This document shows positions 7,866 to 15,226 of a stretch of 64,000 nt of DNA, in pieces. Below the pieces are notes generated by a model that was not told where the DNA came from, did not search any database, and saw nothing but the letters and a program-made list of their open reading frames with translations. The stretch covers positions 620,001 to 684,000 of the forward strand of contig NZ_JAJVKV010000003.1 in assembly GCF_024198175.1 (NCBI RefSeq). Reading direction: 5' to 3'. A program made the translations under genes and the position numbers. This stretch comes from Pyxidicoccus xibeiensis. GTDB lineage: Bacteria; Myxococcota; Myxococcia; Myxococcales; Myxococcaceae. Every line of letters begins with the position of its first letter. The first letter of the stretch is position 1.

Positions 7866-9554
7866 CTAATCGGGGGTGGAGCGGTTGGAGCGTGAAGGCG
7901 GGGGCAGCACCTTTGGAGAGTTCCCTTCCGCGAGCTTCGCGAGGCGGGCCTTGGCCGACCGGGGCACGGCCATCCACAGTCCGACCTGCGCCCGGCTCAT
8001 ACCGACGTACATCAGGTTGTTGACCCGGTCGGGGGCACCCTCGAGCTCGATGTCGATGAGGAGGATGAACTTGTTCTCAAGGCCCTTGAAGTCGGCCACA
8101 CCCGCGCACGTCAATCCCCGCGCGGGCCAGTCTGCGGCGACCGCAGCGTCAATGACGGTGATCGCCCGGCGGCGCCAGGCCTCAGTGCGCTGAAGTGAGG
8201 AACTCGCGAGCGGGCGAGACAGGAGAATGGTGATCTCGGATGTCGCGATGCCCTCCTCTCGAAGGCGTCCCAGGTAGCCGTCGATGGCGCGTGGAAGTTG
8301 CTCGTCGGAGTCGTAGTACTCGAACACCACGGGAGGACCCTCGCCGGCGACGGGCTTTCCGAGATCCGATGCCGTGAGCAGACGGGTCTGAGTGACGATC
8401 TGCTCGGTGTTCCGGCAGTTGCGCGACAGCCGGCCGACGGCTGGCCGATGGTCCAGGAGATGGTCGTGGGCCTCCCGCTCGTAGCGACCAGACAGCCCCG
8501 TTTGCCGGTTCGCGTCGAGGAGGAAGCACCACTCTCCTTGGGCCAAGCCCCCGCTGAGCTCCGCATCGAGGGTGCCGAGGGCGTCCATGTTGAGCAGGTC
8601 TTGCCCCTCGTCCACAATCAGCGCATCGAACCGTGGACGCGCCGCAGTACGCGAGCCTCCCGTGCCGCTTCGCAGGCGGTCGAGTGAGACCACGGATATA
8701 TTGGAGTCACCCAGCCGGGACCCCAGAAAACCCGCGAGAACTGGGTTCGCGCAGACGACCAGCACGCGCTTCCCCCGTGCCGCCTGCCGACGCGCGAGTT
8801 CGGCGGCGAGAAAGGTCTTGCCCGTGCCGGCGCCTCCCATGCAGATGCTACGAGGATTCTCCTCTATCCAATCGAGCTGGACGTACTGTTCCTCGGTGAG
8901 TTCTTCCATCATCTGAGTGAGTCGGTGTGACTTGACGCGCAGGGATGGAATGCGATCAAAGCTTGGCCGGAGCGCGTGGGCAATGTCCTTCGACAGCTCA
9001 CCGGGAACAGTGAAGGAGACGCGTTCCTTCGACTCCCAGTACTGGAACACTTTGTTAAGGTAGGCGCGGAGGTCCTCCCCCCGCGCGCCAAGCCTCGCAT
9101 CGAATACGAACTCGGGCGCCCACTCGACACCACGCTCGGAGAATTCGCAGTCAGGGAAAAGAACCCCAAATCCGAAGAGGACGGGAGCGATTCTCTCCTC
9201 GCCGAGAAGTTCGCCGAGGCGGCGCTTCAGCGAGAACATCCCTGAGCGCGCCTGCTGGAATGGGCCCTCCGACTTGCGGAAGGTTTTTCCATGACGGTCG
9301 GTGAAGGTCCAAATCCCATCGTCGCCGCACGCCACTCCGCCGCCCTTCACCTCGAGAACGAGCACGCCACGCTCACAAACGACTACGAAGTCGAGTTCTC
9401 CAACCCTCTTGTAGTCGTGCTCCGAGAGGTTGAGCGAGTGGAGGACTCGGGCGCCTGGTCCAAAGTCCGTCCGCGCGAGCCGCGAGAACACCTCGCGCTC
9501 TGCGGCGCTCGGAGTTCCGTTCGAGATGACCGGGGGAATCATCCGCATGGTCAA
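7866..9554 (-). CDS. NERD-domain / UvrD-like helicase fusion
   Basis: This is the first gene of the five-gene operon, 562 residues. Residues about 12-140 form a NERD (nuclease-related) domain. It has GELDFVVV and GVLVLEVKGG, which give the D and E-x-K residues of the restriction-endonuclease-like fold. The rest is an SF1 helicase: GGAGTGKT at about 239-246, LIVDEGQDLL near 312, and YVGMSRAQVGLW near the C-terminus as motif VI. NERD-helicase fusions are common in mobile and defence loci and are presumed to bind or cut DNA; the activity here is inferred. A second ATG two codons in (9548) is an alternative start. The promoter of the operon should lie upstream, in 9555-9640. Confidence 0.9.
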   Translation of the reverse strand: MTMRMIPPVISNGTPSAAEREVFSRLARTDFGPGARVLHSLNLSEHDYKRVGELDFVVVCERGVLVLEVKGGGVACGDDGIWTFTDRHGKTFRKSEGPFQQARSGMFSLKRRLGELLGEERIAPVLFGFGVLFPDCEFSERGVEWAPEFVFDARLGARGEDLRAYLNKVFQYWESKERVSFTVPGELSKDIAHALRPSFDRIPSLRVKSHRLTQMMEELTEEQYVQLDWIEENPRSICMGGAGTGKTFLAAELARRQAARGKRVLVVCANPVLAGFLGSRLGDSNISVVSLDRLRSGTGGSRTAARPRFDALIVDEGQDLLNMDALGTLDAELSGGLAQGEWCFLLDANRQTGLSGRYEREAHDHLLDHRPAVGRLSRNCRNTEQIVTQTRLLTASDLGKPVAGEGPPVVFEYYDSDEQLPRAIDGYLGRLREEGIATSEITILLSRPLASSSLQRTEAWRRRAITVIDAAVAADWPARGLTCAGVADFKGLENKFILLIDIELEGAPDRVNNLMYVGMSRAQVGLWMAVPRSAKARLAKLAEGNSPKVLPPPSRSNRSTPD

Positions 9555-9643
9555 CGTTCACCTACGCCACGCTTGAGGATTACTGGTGCCTTTGAGCCCC
9601 GACCTGAGTCGCCGTGGACCCAGGCAAAAGGCGTGCATTTCGC

Positions 9644-9853
9644 CTAGGGACGATTGGACCCTTCGGTCCTGACGGTGCTGATAGGGAATGGCTCCAAGCG
9701 TGGGACATATACGTGCTCGAACTCTTCTTCTCCCCCAGGGACGACATCGGAGCCGAAGCGAGGGTACCACGACTGCGCTTCCCCGGTTTGGCGGACTGCC
9801 GAGAAAAGGCGAGGATGCTCACGGTGGAGTCGAAGAAGTTCGGGTGGCGGCAT
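9644..9853 (-). CDS. Possible 69-aa protein or gene remnant
   Basis: A minus-strand frame reads like a protein tail, with a Glu-rich middle (GGEEEFEHVYVPRLEP) and mixed hydrophobic residues. It lies upstream of the NERD-helicase gene in a 337-base stretch that otherwise holds no clear gene. No ribosome-binding site precedes the ATG. A plus-strand frame over the same bases (9614-9856) looks equally plausible, and base composition by codon position does not decide between them. It may be a decayed gene. Confidence 0.25.
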   Translation of the reverse strand: MPPPELLRLHREHPRLFSAVRQTGEAQSWYPRFGSDVVPGGEEEFEHVYVPRLEPFPISTVRTEGSNRP

Positions 9854-9891
9854 TGAGAAGCCAGCGCGCAGCCACACAAAGGGGAGGTGCC

Positions 9892-10650
9892 ATGAGCGGT
9901 AAAGCGTGGACACGACTGTTCCTGGCCGACCATCTTGAGAGCGCGGTGATCTGCACGGCGGGGTTCAAGGAACGCTTCGGCACTCTGGCGGCGCACCCTT
10001 ATGACAGGGACAAGCCGGATCGGACCGTCTGGTGGCTATTCCGGCGCACGAGCGTGAAATGGGGCAACTGGCCCGCGTATTCGCTGGGCAAGTTCTTCTT
10101 CGATCGTCCCGCCGGGCGCGGGGTCATGCGTGCCGGCATCCACATCGAAAAGGGCATCGCCCCGGAGAATGCGAAGGGATACGGCGGAGGGAAGGGCAAG
10201 TACTTCGGCATGACACCGGATTGGGCTTGGTTCGGCTTTGTCGAGGACCTTCGTTCGGGACTGATGGCAACCGCGCTCGATGAGGTGGCGAGCCGCTCTG
10301 ACGAGCCAGTCGAACTCACGATCGAGCCGAGCTTTCCGCTTGACGAACCGAAGGTGCACGAGACGTTCGGGCATCATCGGTTCGTCGTGAGCAAGGGCGG
10401 AGGTCTCATGCTCATTGAGGAGCGCCCGCGTCCCGACAAACTCCCGTGTATCGGCAAGGTGACGTCGCTCCGCGAGCTCGGCGAGCGGCTTGCACGTGCC
10501 ACGACCGAGGAGCCCTGGACGTGGATCAACGTCTTTGTCTCCTGCGCGATACCGTACGGCTCCGAGCCGCCCGTTGGCGCCGGCTCCGCGTGGAGTGGCG
10601 CTGAGTTCTGGCAGTGCGTGCTCGAACCACTCGCGGATTGGGTCAGGTAG
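9892..10650 (+). CDS. Hypothetical protein, 252 aa, flanking the defence operon
   Basis: I do not recognise the family. The ATG follows GGGGAGG at 9881-9887 with good spacing. The protein is rich in aromatic residues (WWLFRR near 47, WAWFGF near 110, an invariant-looking WTWINVF near 210) and has no membrane or signal segment, so it is probably cytosolic. It has a Gly/Lys-rich stretch (KGYGGGKGKYFG) that could bind a nucleotide or phosphate but matches no P-loop. It is the only plus-strand gene in the left 11 kb and is divergent from the DrmAB-type operon, so it may be cargo of the same island. Confidence 0.75.
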   Translation: MSGKAWTRLFLADHLESAVICTAGFKERFGTLAAHPYDRDKPDRTVWWLFRRTSVKWGNWPAYSLGKFFFDRPAGRGVMRAGIHIEKGIAPENAKGYGGGKGKYFGMTPDWAWFGFVEDLRSGLMATALDEVASRSDEPVELTIEPSFPLDEPKVHETFGHHRFVVSKGGGLMLIEERPRPDKLPCIGKVTSLRELGERLARATTEEPWTWINVFVSCAIPYGSEPPVGAGSAWSGAEFWQCVLEPLADWVR

Positions 10651-11214
10651 CGACTCACCTTGGCAGAGAGGGTCTCCGCCGAACCAAGCTGCAAAATGAG
10701 TGAATTTCTTCTCCGTCACGACTGGATTGTCAAACTCCTGTTTCTCCGTTCACCTGTAGCATAGACGCTTGTGCTTACACGCATTATCGGCCATTCGCCC
10801 GCACTTTGGGTCTGGACACCTGAGCTGCTTCTTCGTCCCCTTTGAAGACTCAAGTCAGGCGATACTTGCGAGGACGAGAACTCGCTCCTTATTGCAGAGA
10901 ATCACCAGGTCCCCTTACACCATCTGCCGATGGTTTGGCACGAAGCTGTCTTAGCGATAGACCGACTCCAGCTCATCTGCGTAACCAGCACTCCCTGCGT
11001 ACTCGCGCTCTTCCCCCAGGGGAGAGCACCAGCCAGGCGCGTCCGGACTCCATGCCAGCAGTGGAGTGTCCGGGTGACAGTCAATGAAGGCCGTGTGGAG
11101 TAGGATGGCGCGGGTACGACCTCTTGTGTCTTCCAGCAGTGAGGGTTCACCGGAAGCCAGCGGCCATGCGGGATACGGTGTTGGAAGACGCAAACCTTCT
11201 GGTGGGGGAAGACC
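10651..11214. other. AT-richer gene-poor stretch at island edge
   Basis: No convincing intact gene is present. Bases 10681-10740 are only about 45 % G+C, and the stretch to about 10980 stays near 50-57 %, well under the roughly 70 % of the surrounding chromosome. This fits an island boundary or degraded insert. No inverted terminal repeats or direct-repeat attachment sites were found by eye. The last 50 bases hold the ribosome-binding site of the next gene (GGGGGAAG at about 11204-11211). Confidence 0.5.
10951..11130 (-). pseudogene. Possible C-terminal gene fragment
   Basis: A minus-strand frame ending in TAA at 10951 reads about 55-60 residues of protein-like sequence (for example FIDCHPDTPLLAWSPDAPGW and a tail GYADELESVYR). 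Its middle codon position has the lowest G+C, as expected of coding DNA. No start codon with a ribosome-binding site was found, and the frame runs on antisense into the monooxygenase gene. It may be the remains of a gene disrupted when the neighbouring DNA was inserted; confidence is low. Confidence 0.25.
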
Positions 11215-12798
11215 TTGGCGGTGAACACCGAGGAAGTGGACGTGGTCATCGCGGGCGGTGGACCTGTCGGCGTGCTCACGGCCAACCTGCTCGGCCTCCA
11301 CGGCGTGCGGGTGCTCGTGGTGGAGCGCGAGTCCACGCCCCACGGCCAGCCACGGGCCTTCTCGTGCGACGACGAAGCCCTGCGCATCTACCAGTCCGCA
11401 GGGCTCCTCGACGCGCTGAAGCCGGACCTCCGCCAGAGCCGCCGCGTCACGTACACGGGCGTCGGAGGCAAGCCCTTCGCGGAGCTCCACCTGAGCGAGG
11501 TGGACTTCGGCTTCGGCTACACCCCCATCTGGTTCTTCTACCAACCCCTTCTCGAGAAGGTGCTCCGCGAAGGCCTCAGTCGCTTCGCCCACACCACGCT
11601 GCGTCTCGGCACCGAGCTGCTGTCACTCGAACAGGACGGCGCGGGAGCCACGGTCCACCTCCGCGACGTGGCCACCGGTACGCGAAGCACGGTGCGAGCC
11701 CGATACGTCGTGGGCTGTGACGGAGGCCGCAGCACGGTGCGCAGCCTGCTGGGCATCCCCATGGAGGGACGCAGCTACGAAGAACCCTGGATTGCCATCT
11801 CAGGCACCGTGCCGGAAGAGGACGCCCCACCCGAGTGCAGCATCGTCTGCGACCCCGACCGTCCCGGCTTCGTGGGCCGAGGCCCCGTGGGACAGTTCCG
11901 CTGGGAGTTCCGACTGCGGCCCGGAGAAACGGGCGAGGAGATGACGCAGCCCAACGCGGTCCGCCGGCTGATTGCTCCCTACGTGAATCCAGACAAGGTG
12001 CAGGTGGAGCGCGCGCAGCTCTACACCTTCCGCTGCCTCGTGGCGCCGCGCTGGCGCGAGGGCCGCACCTTCCTCGCGGGCGACGCCGCCCACATGATGC
12101 CGCCCTTCATGGGCCAGGGCCTCGTCTCCGGCCTGCGGGACGCCGCGAACCTCGCCTGGAAGCTCGCGCGAGTCCTCCAGGGCCGCGCCACGGAAGCCCT
12201 GCTGGACACGTATGACCAGGAGCGCCGGCCGCACGTGCGGGCCATGCTCGATGCCACCGTGCGCCTGGGCTATGTCTTCCAGGCGCGCAACACCCCCACC
12301 GCCCTGCTGCGAGACCTCCTGTTGCGCGGCCTCACGCGCATCCCCACCGTGCGCCACTTCGTGGAGGGTTTCCGGTTCAAGCCTCCACCCTCAATCGAGG
12401 AGGGCTGGCTCCTGGGAGGCCGCCGCTCCGGACGCACTGCGCCGGAGGGCAGCTACTTCCCGCAGCCCCGGGTGCGACTCCCCTCCGGTGAGGAGCGCCT
12501 GTTGGACGATGCGCTGGGCACCGGCTTCGCCGTGCTGAGCCGGAGCAGAGGCCCGGCGACGGAGGCGGCACGGGGACTCGCGGAGGCACTCGGAGGCAGG
12601 GCCGTCACCGTGGTCCCCGCGGGCGTCAGGAGCACGGACTTCGGGAGCGTGGAGGACCACACGGGCAGACTCGCGGAGTGGTTCACCCGCCACGCCGTTG
12701 ACGTGGCCGCAGTACGTCCGGACCGCTTCGTCTTCGGCGCGGTGCCGCTGGCACGGCTGCCAGAGCTGCGCACCGCGCTCGGCCTCCAACGCGACTGA
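11215..12798 (+). CDS. FAD-dependent aromatic hydroxylase, MhpA/PheA-type
   Basis: This is a 527-residue class A flavoprotein monooxygenase. The N-terminal FAD-binding Rossmann motif is IAGGGPVGVLTANLL. The DG motif is VVGCDGGRSTVR near 162-173, and the second FAD motif is FLAGDAAHMMPPFMGQGL near 285-302. The last 110 residues would form the thioredoxin-like C-terminal domain typical of the phenol hydroxylase/MhpA group. It probably hydroxylates an aromatic ring using NAD(P)H and O2. No ring-cleavage genes are adjacent, so the substrate is unknown and a role in secondary metabolism is possible. The start is TTG at 11215, set by GGGGGAAG upstream; GTG at 11221 is an alternative. Confidence 0.85.
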   Translation: MAVNTEEVDVVIAGGGPVGVLTANLLGLHGVRVLVVERESTPHGQPRAFSCDDEALRIYQSAGLLDALKPDLRQSRRVTYTGVGGKPFAELHLSEVDFGFGYTPIWFFYQPLLEKVLREGLSRFAHTTLRLGTELLSLEQDGAGATVHLRDVATGTRSTVRARYVVGCDGGRSTVRSLLGIPMEGRSYEEPWIAISGTVPEEDAPPECSIVCDPDRPGFVGRGPVGQFRWEFRLRPGETGEEMTQPNAVRRLIAPYVNPDKVQVERAQLYTFRCLVAPRWREGRTFLAGDAAHMMPPFMGQGLVSGLRDAANLAWKLARVLQGRATEALLDTYDQERRPHVRAMLDATVRLGYVFQARNTPTALLRDLLLRGLTRIPTVRHFVEGFRFKPPPSIEEGWLLGGRRSGRTAPEGSYFPQPRVRLPSGEERLLDDALGTGFAVLSRSRGPATEAARGLAEALGGRAVTVVPAGVRSTDFGSVEDHTGRLAEWFTRHAVDVAAVRPDRFVFGAVPLARLPELRTALGLQRD

Positions 12799-12806
12799 GC
12801 GCCCCA

Positions 12807-12843
12807 GCGGCCCTGCGGCAACGCCCAACGCTCGAAGGGCCGC
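12807..12843 (+). terminator. Inverted repeat after monooxygenase gene
   Basis: GCGGCCCT (12807-12814) pairs perfectly with AGGGCCGC (12836-12843) across a 21-base loop, 8 bases after the stop codon. There is no T-run, as is usual for hairpin terminators in high-GC genomes. The long loop makes the call tentative. Confidence 0.4.
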
Positions 12844-13014
12844 GCCACGTGGGGTCTCGCTGACTCGGGCTGTAGCCGCCGACCTCGCCCCCGTGGGTGG
12901 TATGAAACTGGATGAAGCGCCCCCTCCCCCCGGCTTGCCAGCGGGCCGCGAGGAGGCGCAGGCTTCCACCCCAGCGCGACAGGTCACCGCCGCGCGACCT
13001 TGGGGGGAGGCTGC

Positions 13015-14217
13015 TTGCCGCCGCCGGTGGACACCGCGCTGCTCGACTCGCTGAACCGACACGCCCGGCGGCGTGACGACGGCATTCCCACATTGAGCAC
13101 CCTCGTCGGCCCGCAGGAGCAGGCGCTCGCGCTGTGGACCGAGTGGATCCACCGCCAGGGCCTCAGCGTCGTCGTCGTGGAGGTCGATGACCCTCGGCTG
13201 ATGGTCTCCACCTGGGCCACCGCGTTGGCGCGCGAGCGCGACCTGACCTCCGACGCCGAGGCCTTCGTCGTCCTCTCCCAGCCCACCGGTTCCCGCCGCG
13301 AGCTGCTCTTCCGGGGAAAGACGGCCCACGAGCGCCGCGTCCTCATGGACAGCCTGCCCCCTCCGCCCTCCGCCAGCGCGGCGTGGGGGCTGTACCGAAG
13401 CCTGCTGGAGTCCACCTCTCCGCCCCCGCCCGGAGCGCTCCCCGTCGCGGTGAGCCGGGCCATCCAGCAGGACCCGCTCTCGGCGCTTCAGGCCCTGCTG
13501 GCGCTGGTGCCCTTCGGGCGCGCACCAGCCCTGCGGGTCCGCGCGGGGCCTTCTGACTTCCGCATCCTCCGGACCGCCGTGTCCCTCTGCGCCGCGGCCC
13601 CCACGCTTACCCTCGGCTGCGTGCTCACGCCCGAGGCCCTCGCCGAGCACCTGCGCCGGGGAGAGTCCCGCGTCCAGGCCATGCTGCGAGAAGGCCAGCT
13701 CGACCTCCCCGAAGCGCCCCCCACGGCCCCTGCCGCGCCTGGCAGTGCGATGGTGTCCACCCTGGCCCGACTCCAGCAGGAGGGCACCCCCGAGCCCCTT
13801 GTCGCGCGCTTCACCGAGGCGGCCCGCGCCATCACCACCGCGCGCCGCGAAGCCGAGGACCGCGCTCGCAGTGAGGCCGAGCGCTTCCTCTTCGGCCTGC
13901 TCCAGCACCGACCGTCCACGCAGGGCCTCTTCGACCTCAACGTCCGCGTCGAGGTGGGCGAGGGCCTCCGCCCGCTGGAGGTGGACCTGCTCTGCCGCAA
14001 GCTGAGGCTGGCCGTCGAGCTGGACGGACACTTCCACTTCCGCGACGCCGACGCCTTCCGCAGGGACCGCCGCAAGGACGTCGCGCTCCAACGCGCGGGC
14101 TACTGGGTGGTCCGCTTCCTCGCCGACGACGTCGTTGCGCGGCTGGAGGAAATCATCGAAACCCTCGACACGCTGATTGCCGCCCGCCGGCAGGAGACAC
14201 CTCATGGAAAGCACTGA
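13015..14217 (+). CDS. DUF559/Vsr-like nuclease-domain protein
   Basis: This is a 400-residue protein with a C-terminal domain (about 280-385) of the DUF559/very-short-patch-repair type. It shows LEVDLLCRKLRLAVELDG followed by HFHFRDADAFRRDRRKD and a hydrophobic strand GYWVVRFLADDV. Acidic residues at about 322-324 and 335-337 would form the metal site of a PD-(D/E)xK-type nuclease. The N-terminal 260 residues are not recognised; they contain an alpha/beta-like region and a Pro-rich stretch near 230. GGGGGGAGG at 13002-13010 points to TTG 13015 as the start; GTG 13027 is possible. The gene overlaps the next by 14 bases and is the first of a three-gene operon ending in a large ATPase. Confidence 0.75.
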   Translation: MPPPVDTALLDSLNRHARRRDDGIPTLSTLVGPQEQALALWTEWIHRQGLSVVVVEVDDPRLMVSTWATALARERDLTSDAEAFVVLSQPTGSRRELLFRGKTAHERRVLMDSLPPPPSASAAWGLYRSLLESTSPPPPGALPVAVSRAIQQDPLSALQALLALVPFGRAPALRVRAGPSDFRILRTAVSLCAAAPTLTLGCVLTPEALAEHLRRGESRVQAMLREGQLDLPEAPPTAPAAPGSAMVSTLARLQQEGTPEPLVARFTEAARAITTARREAEDRARSEAERFLFGLLQHRPSTQGLFDLNVRVEVGEGLRPLEVDLLCRKLRLAVELDGHFHFRDADAFRRDRRKDVALQRAGYWVVRFLADDVVARLEEIIETLDTLIAARRQETPHGKH

Positions 14218-15205
14218 CACCCGGCTGGAGGGGCTCGCCCTGTCCTGGCTCACCACGCGAGGCAAGAAGCCTGGCACGCGCAAGGAGCTGGAAGACGCGC
14301 TGCGCCCCTTCGTCGAGCACCGGCTCAGCCGCGCCGAGTGGAAGGCCCGCTGCGCGCCCCTGGTGGAGAAGCTCCTGGCGGACGGGCTGGTGACGGAGCA
14401 TGGGCGCAGCGCCCTGGCGCTGACGACGGCCGGCCACGCCCGGGCGCTCGCGTTCCTCCATGTGGACGCGCTTCCGCGGGGGCTCCCCTGGAAGAAGCTG
14501 AAGGCGACGTACCTGCTGGCGCGCGGCATGGACCTGGCGCCGACGAAGCCGGTGCTGGCCCGGCTGGCGGATGCCGACGGGGTGCGCGCCGCCCTCCTGA
14601 AGCGGCAGCATGCCCTGGCGGATGCGGAGGCTCCCTCGCTGGCGCAGGCCCGCGACAGGCTGCTGTGGCGGCAGCTCGGCGTGGAGACGGACCGGCCCTT
14701 CACGCTGAAGGCCGTACAGGCGCACCTGCTCGGCAAGCTGCTGGACACGGAGACGAAGGACCCGCGCCGGGCGGTGGAACAGCTCGCGGCGCGCGCGGCC
14801 GGGGCCACGCGGGTGGATGCGGAGGCCGTGCGGCAGGCCCTGCTGCGGCGCTGGGCCATGCCCGAGACGGAGACTCCGCCCGAGCCCACCGACACTCCCG
14901 CCCCGGAGCGCGACTCCGAGCCGCAGGACTCCATCGCGAGCTTCGCCGAGCGCGTGCTCGCGGTGGCCCGCACCCTGCCCACGGGCCGCTTCGGGCAGAA
15001 CAAGGTGTTCATCTCCCACGTGTGGAAGGCCCTCCAGCCCGAGTGGGGCAACCGCGAGGCCTTCGACGTGGCGCTGCTGGAGGCCAACCGCACGCGCCGC
15101 CTCTCGCTGACGCGCGCGGACCTCGTGTCGGCCATGGACCCGCGCGACGTGGCCGAGTCCGAGGTGCGCTCGTACGGCGCCAGCTTCCACTTCGTCGTCG
15201 TCTAG
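14204..15205 (+). CDS. Unknown protein, middle gene of nuclease/ATPase operon
   Basis: This 333-residue soluble protein was not recognised. Its first 80 residues look like a winged-helix fold (LEGLALSWLTTRGKKPGTRK, then KLLADGLVTEHGRSALALT, like a recognition helix followed by a beta hairpin). A Pro-rich linker (about 225-240) leads to a C-terminal domain of about 90 residues with RTLPTGRFGQNKVFISHVW. The ATG has CAGGAG seven bases upstream and lies inside the nuclease gene's tail, so the two are translationally coupled. A DNA-binding or adaptor role between the nuclease and the ATPase is a guess from context. Confidence 0.8.
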   Translation: MESTDTRLEGLALSWLTTRGKKPGTRKELEDALRPFVEHRLSRAEWKARCAPLVEKLLADGLVTEHGRSALALTTAGHARALAFLHVDALPRGLPWKKLKATYLLARGMDLAPTKPVLARLADADGVRAALLKRQHALADAEAPSLAQARDRLLWRQLGVETDRPFTLKAVQAHLLGKLLDTETKDPRRAVEQLAARAAGATRVDAEAVRQALLRRWAMPETETPPEPTDTPAPERDSEPQDSIASFAERVLAVARTLPTGRFGQNKVFISHVWKALQPEWGNREAFDVALLEANRTRRLSLTRADLVSAMDPRDVAESEVRSYGASFHFVVV

Positions 15206-15226
15206 CCCGCCGTCCCCGGAGCGCCC

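Noticed and set aside
69..9554. Calling the operon classical DISARM
   Set aside because: DrmA- and DrmB-like proteins are present but no methyltransferase, DrmC phospholipase-D, DrmD or DrmE was found within the window.
9614..9856. Plus-strand 80-codon frame upstream of the orphan gene
   Set aside because: No ribosome-binding site, and codon-position composition does not favour it over the minus-strand frame; left as undecided.
10769..10954. 61-codon plus-strand frame in the AT-richer stretch, considered as a transposase fragment
   Set aside because: No DDE motif, no terminal repeats, no ribosome-binding site.
10931..10955. TGGCACG-like sequence considered as a sigma-54 promoter
   Set aside because: The matching TTGC element at the required spacing is absent (reads TGTC).
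12391..15135. Very long minus-strand open frame (about 900 codons) antisense to the monooxygenase and nuclease genes
   Set aside because: Composition is Arg/Ser/Ala-rich low-complexity typical of antisense frames in high-GC DNA; plus-strand genes with recognisable motifs occupy the same bases.
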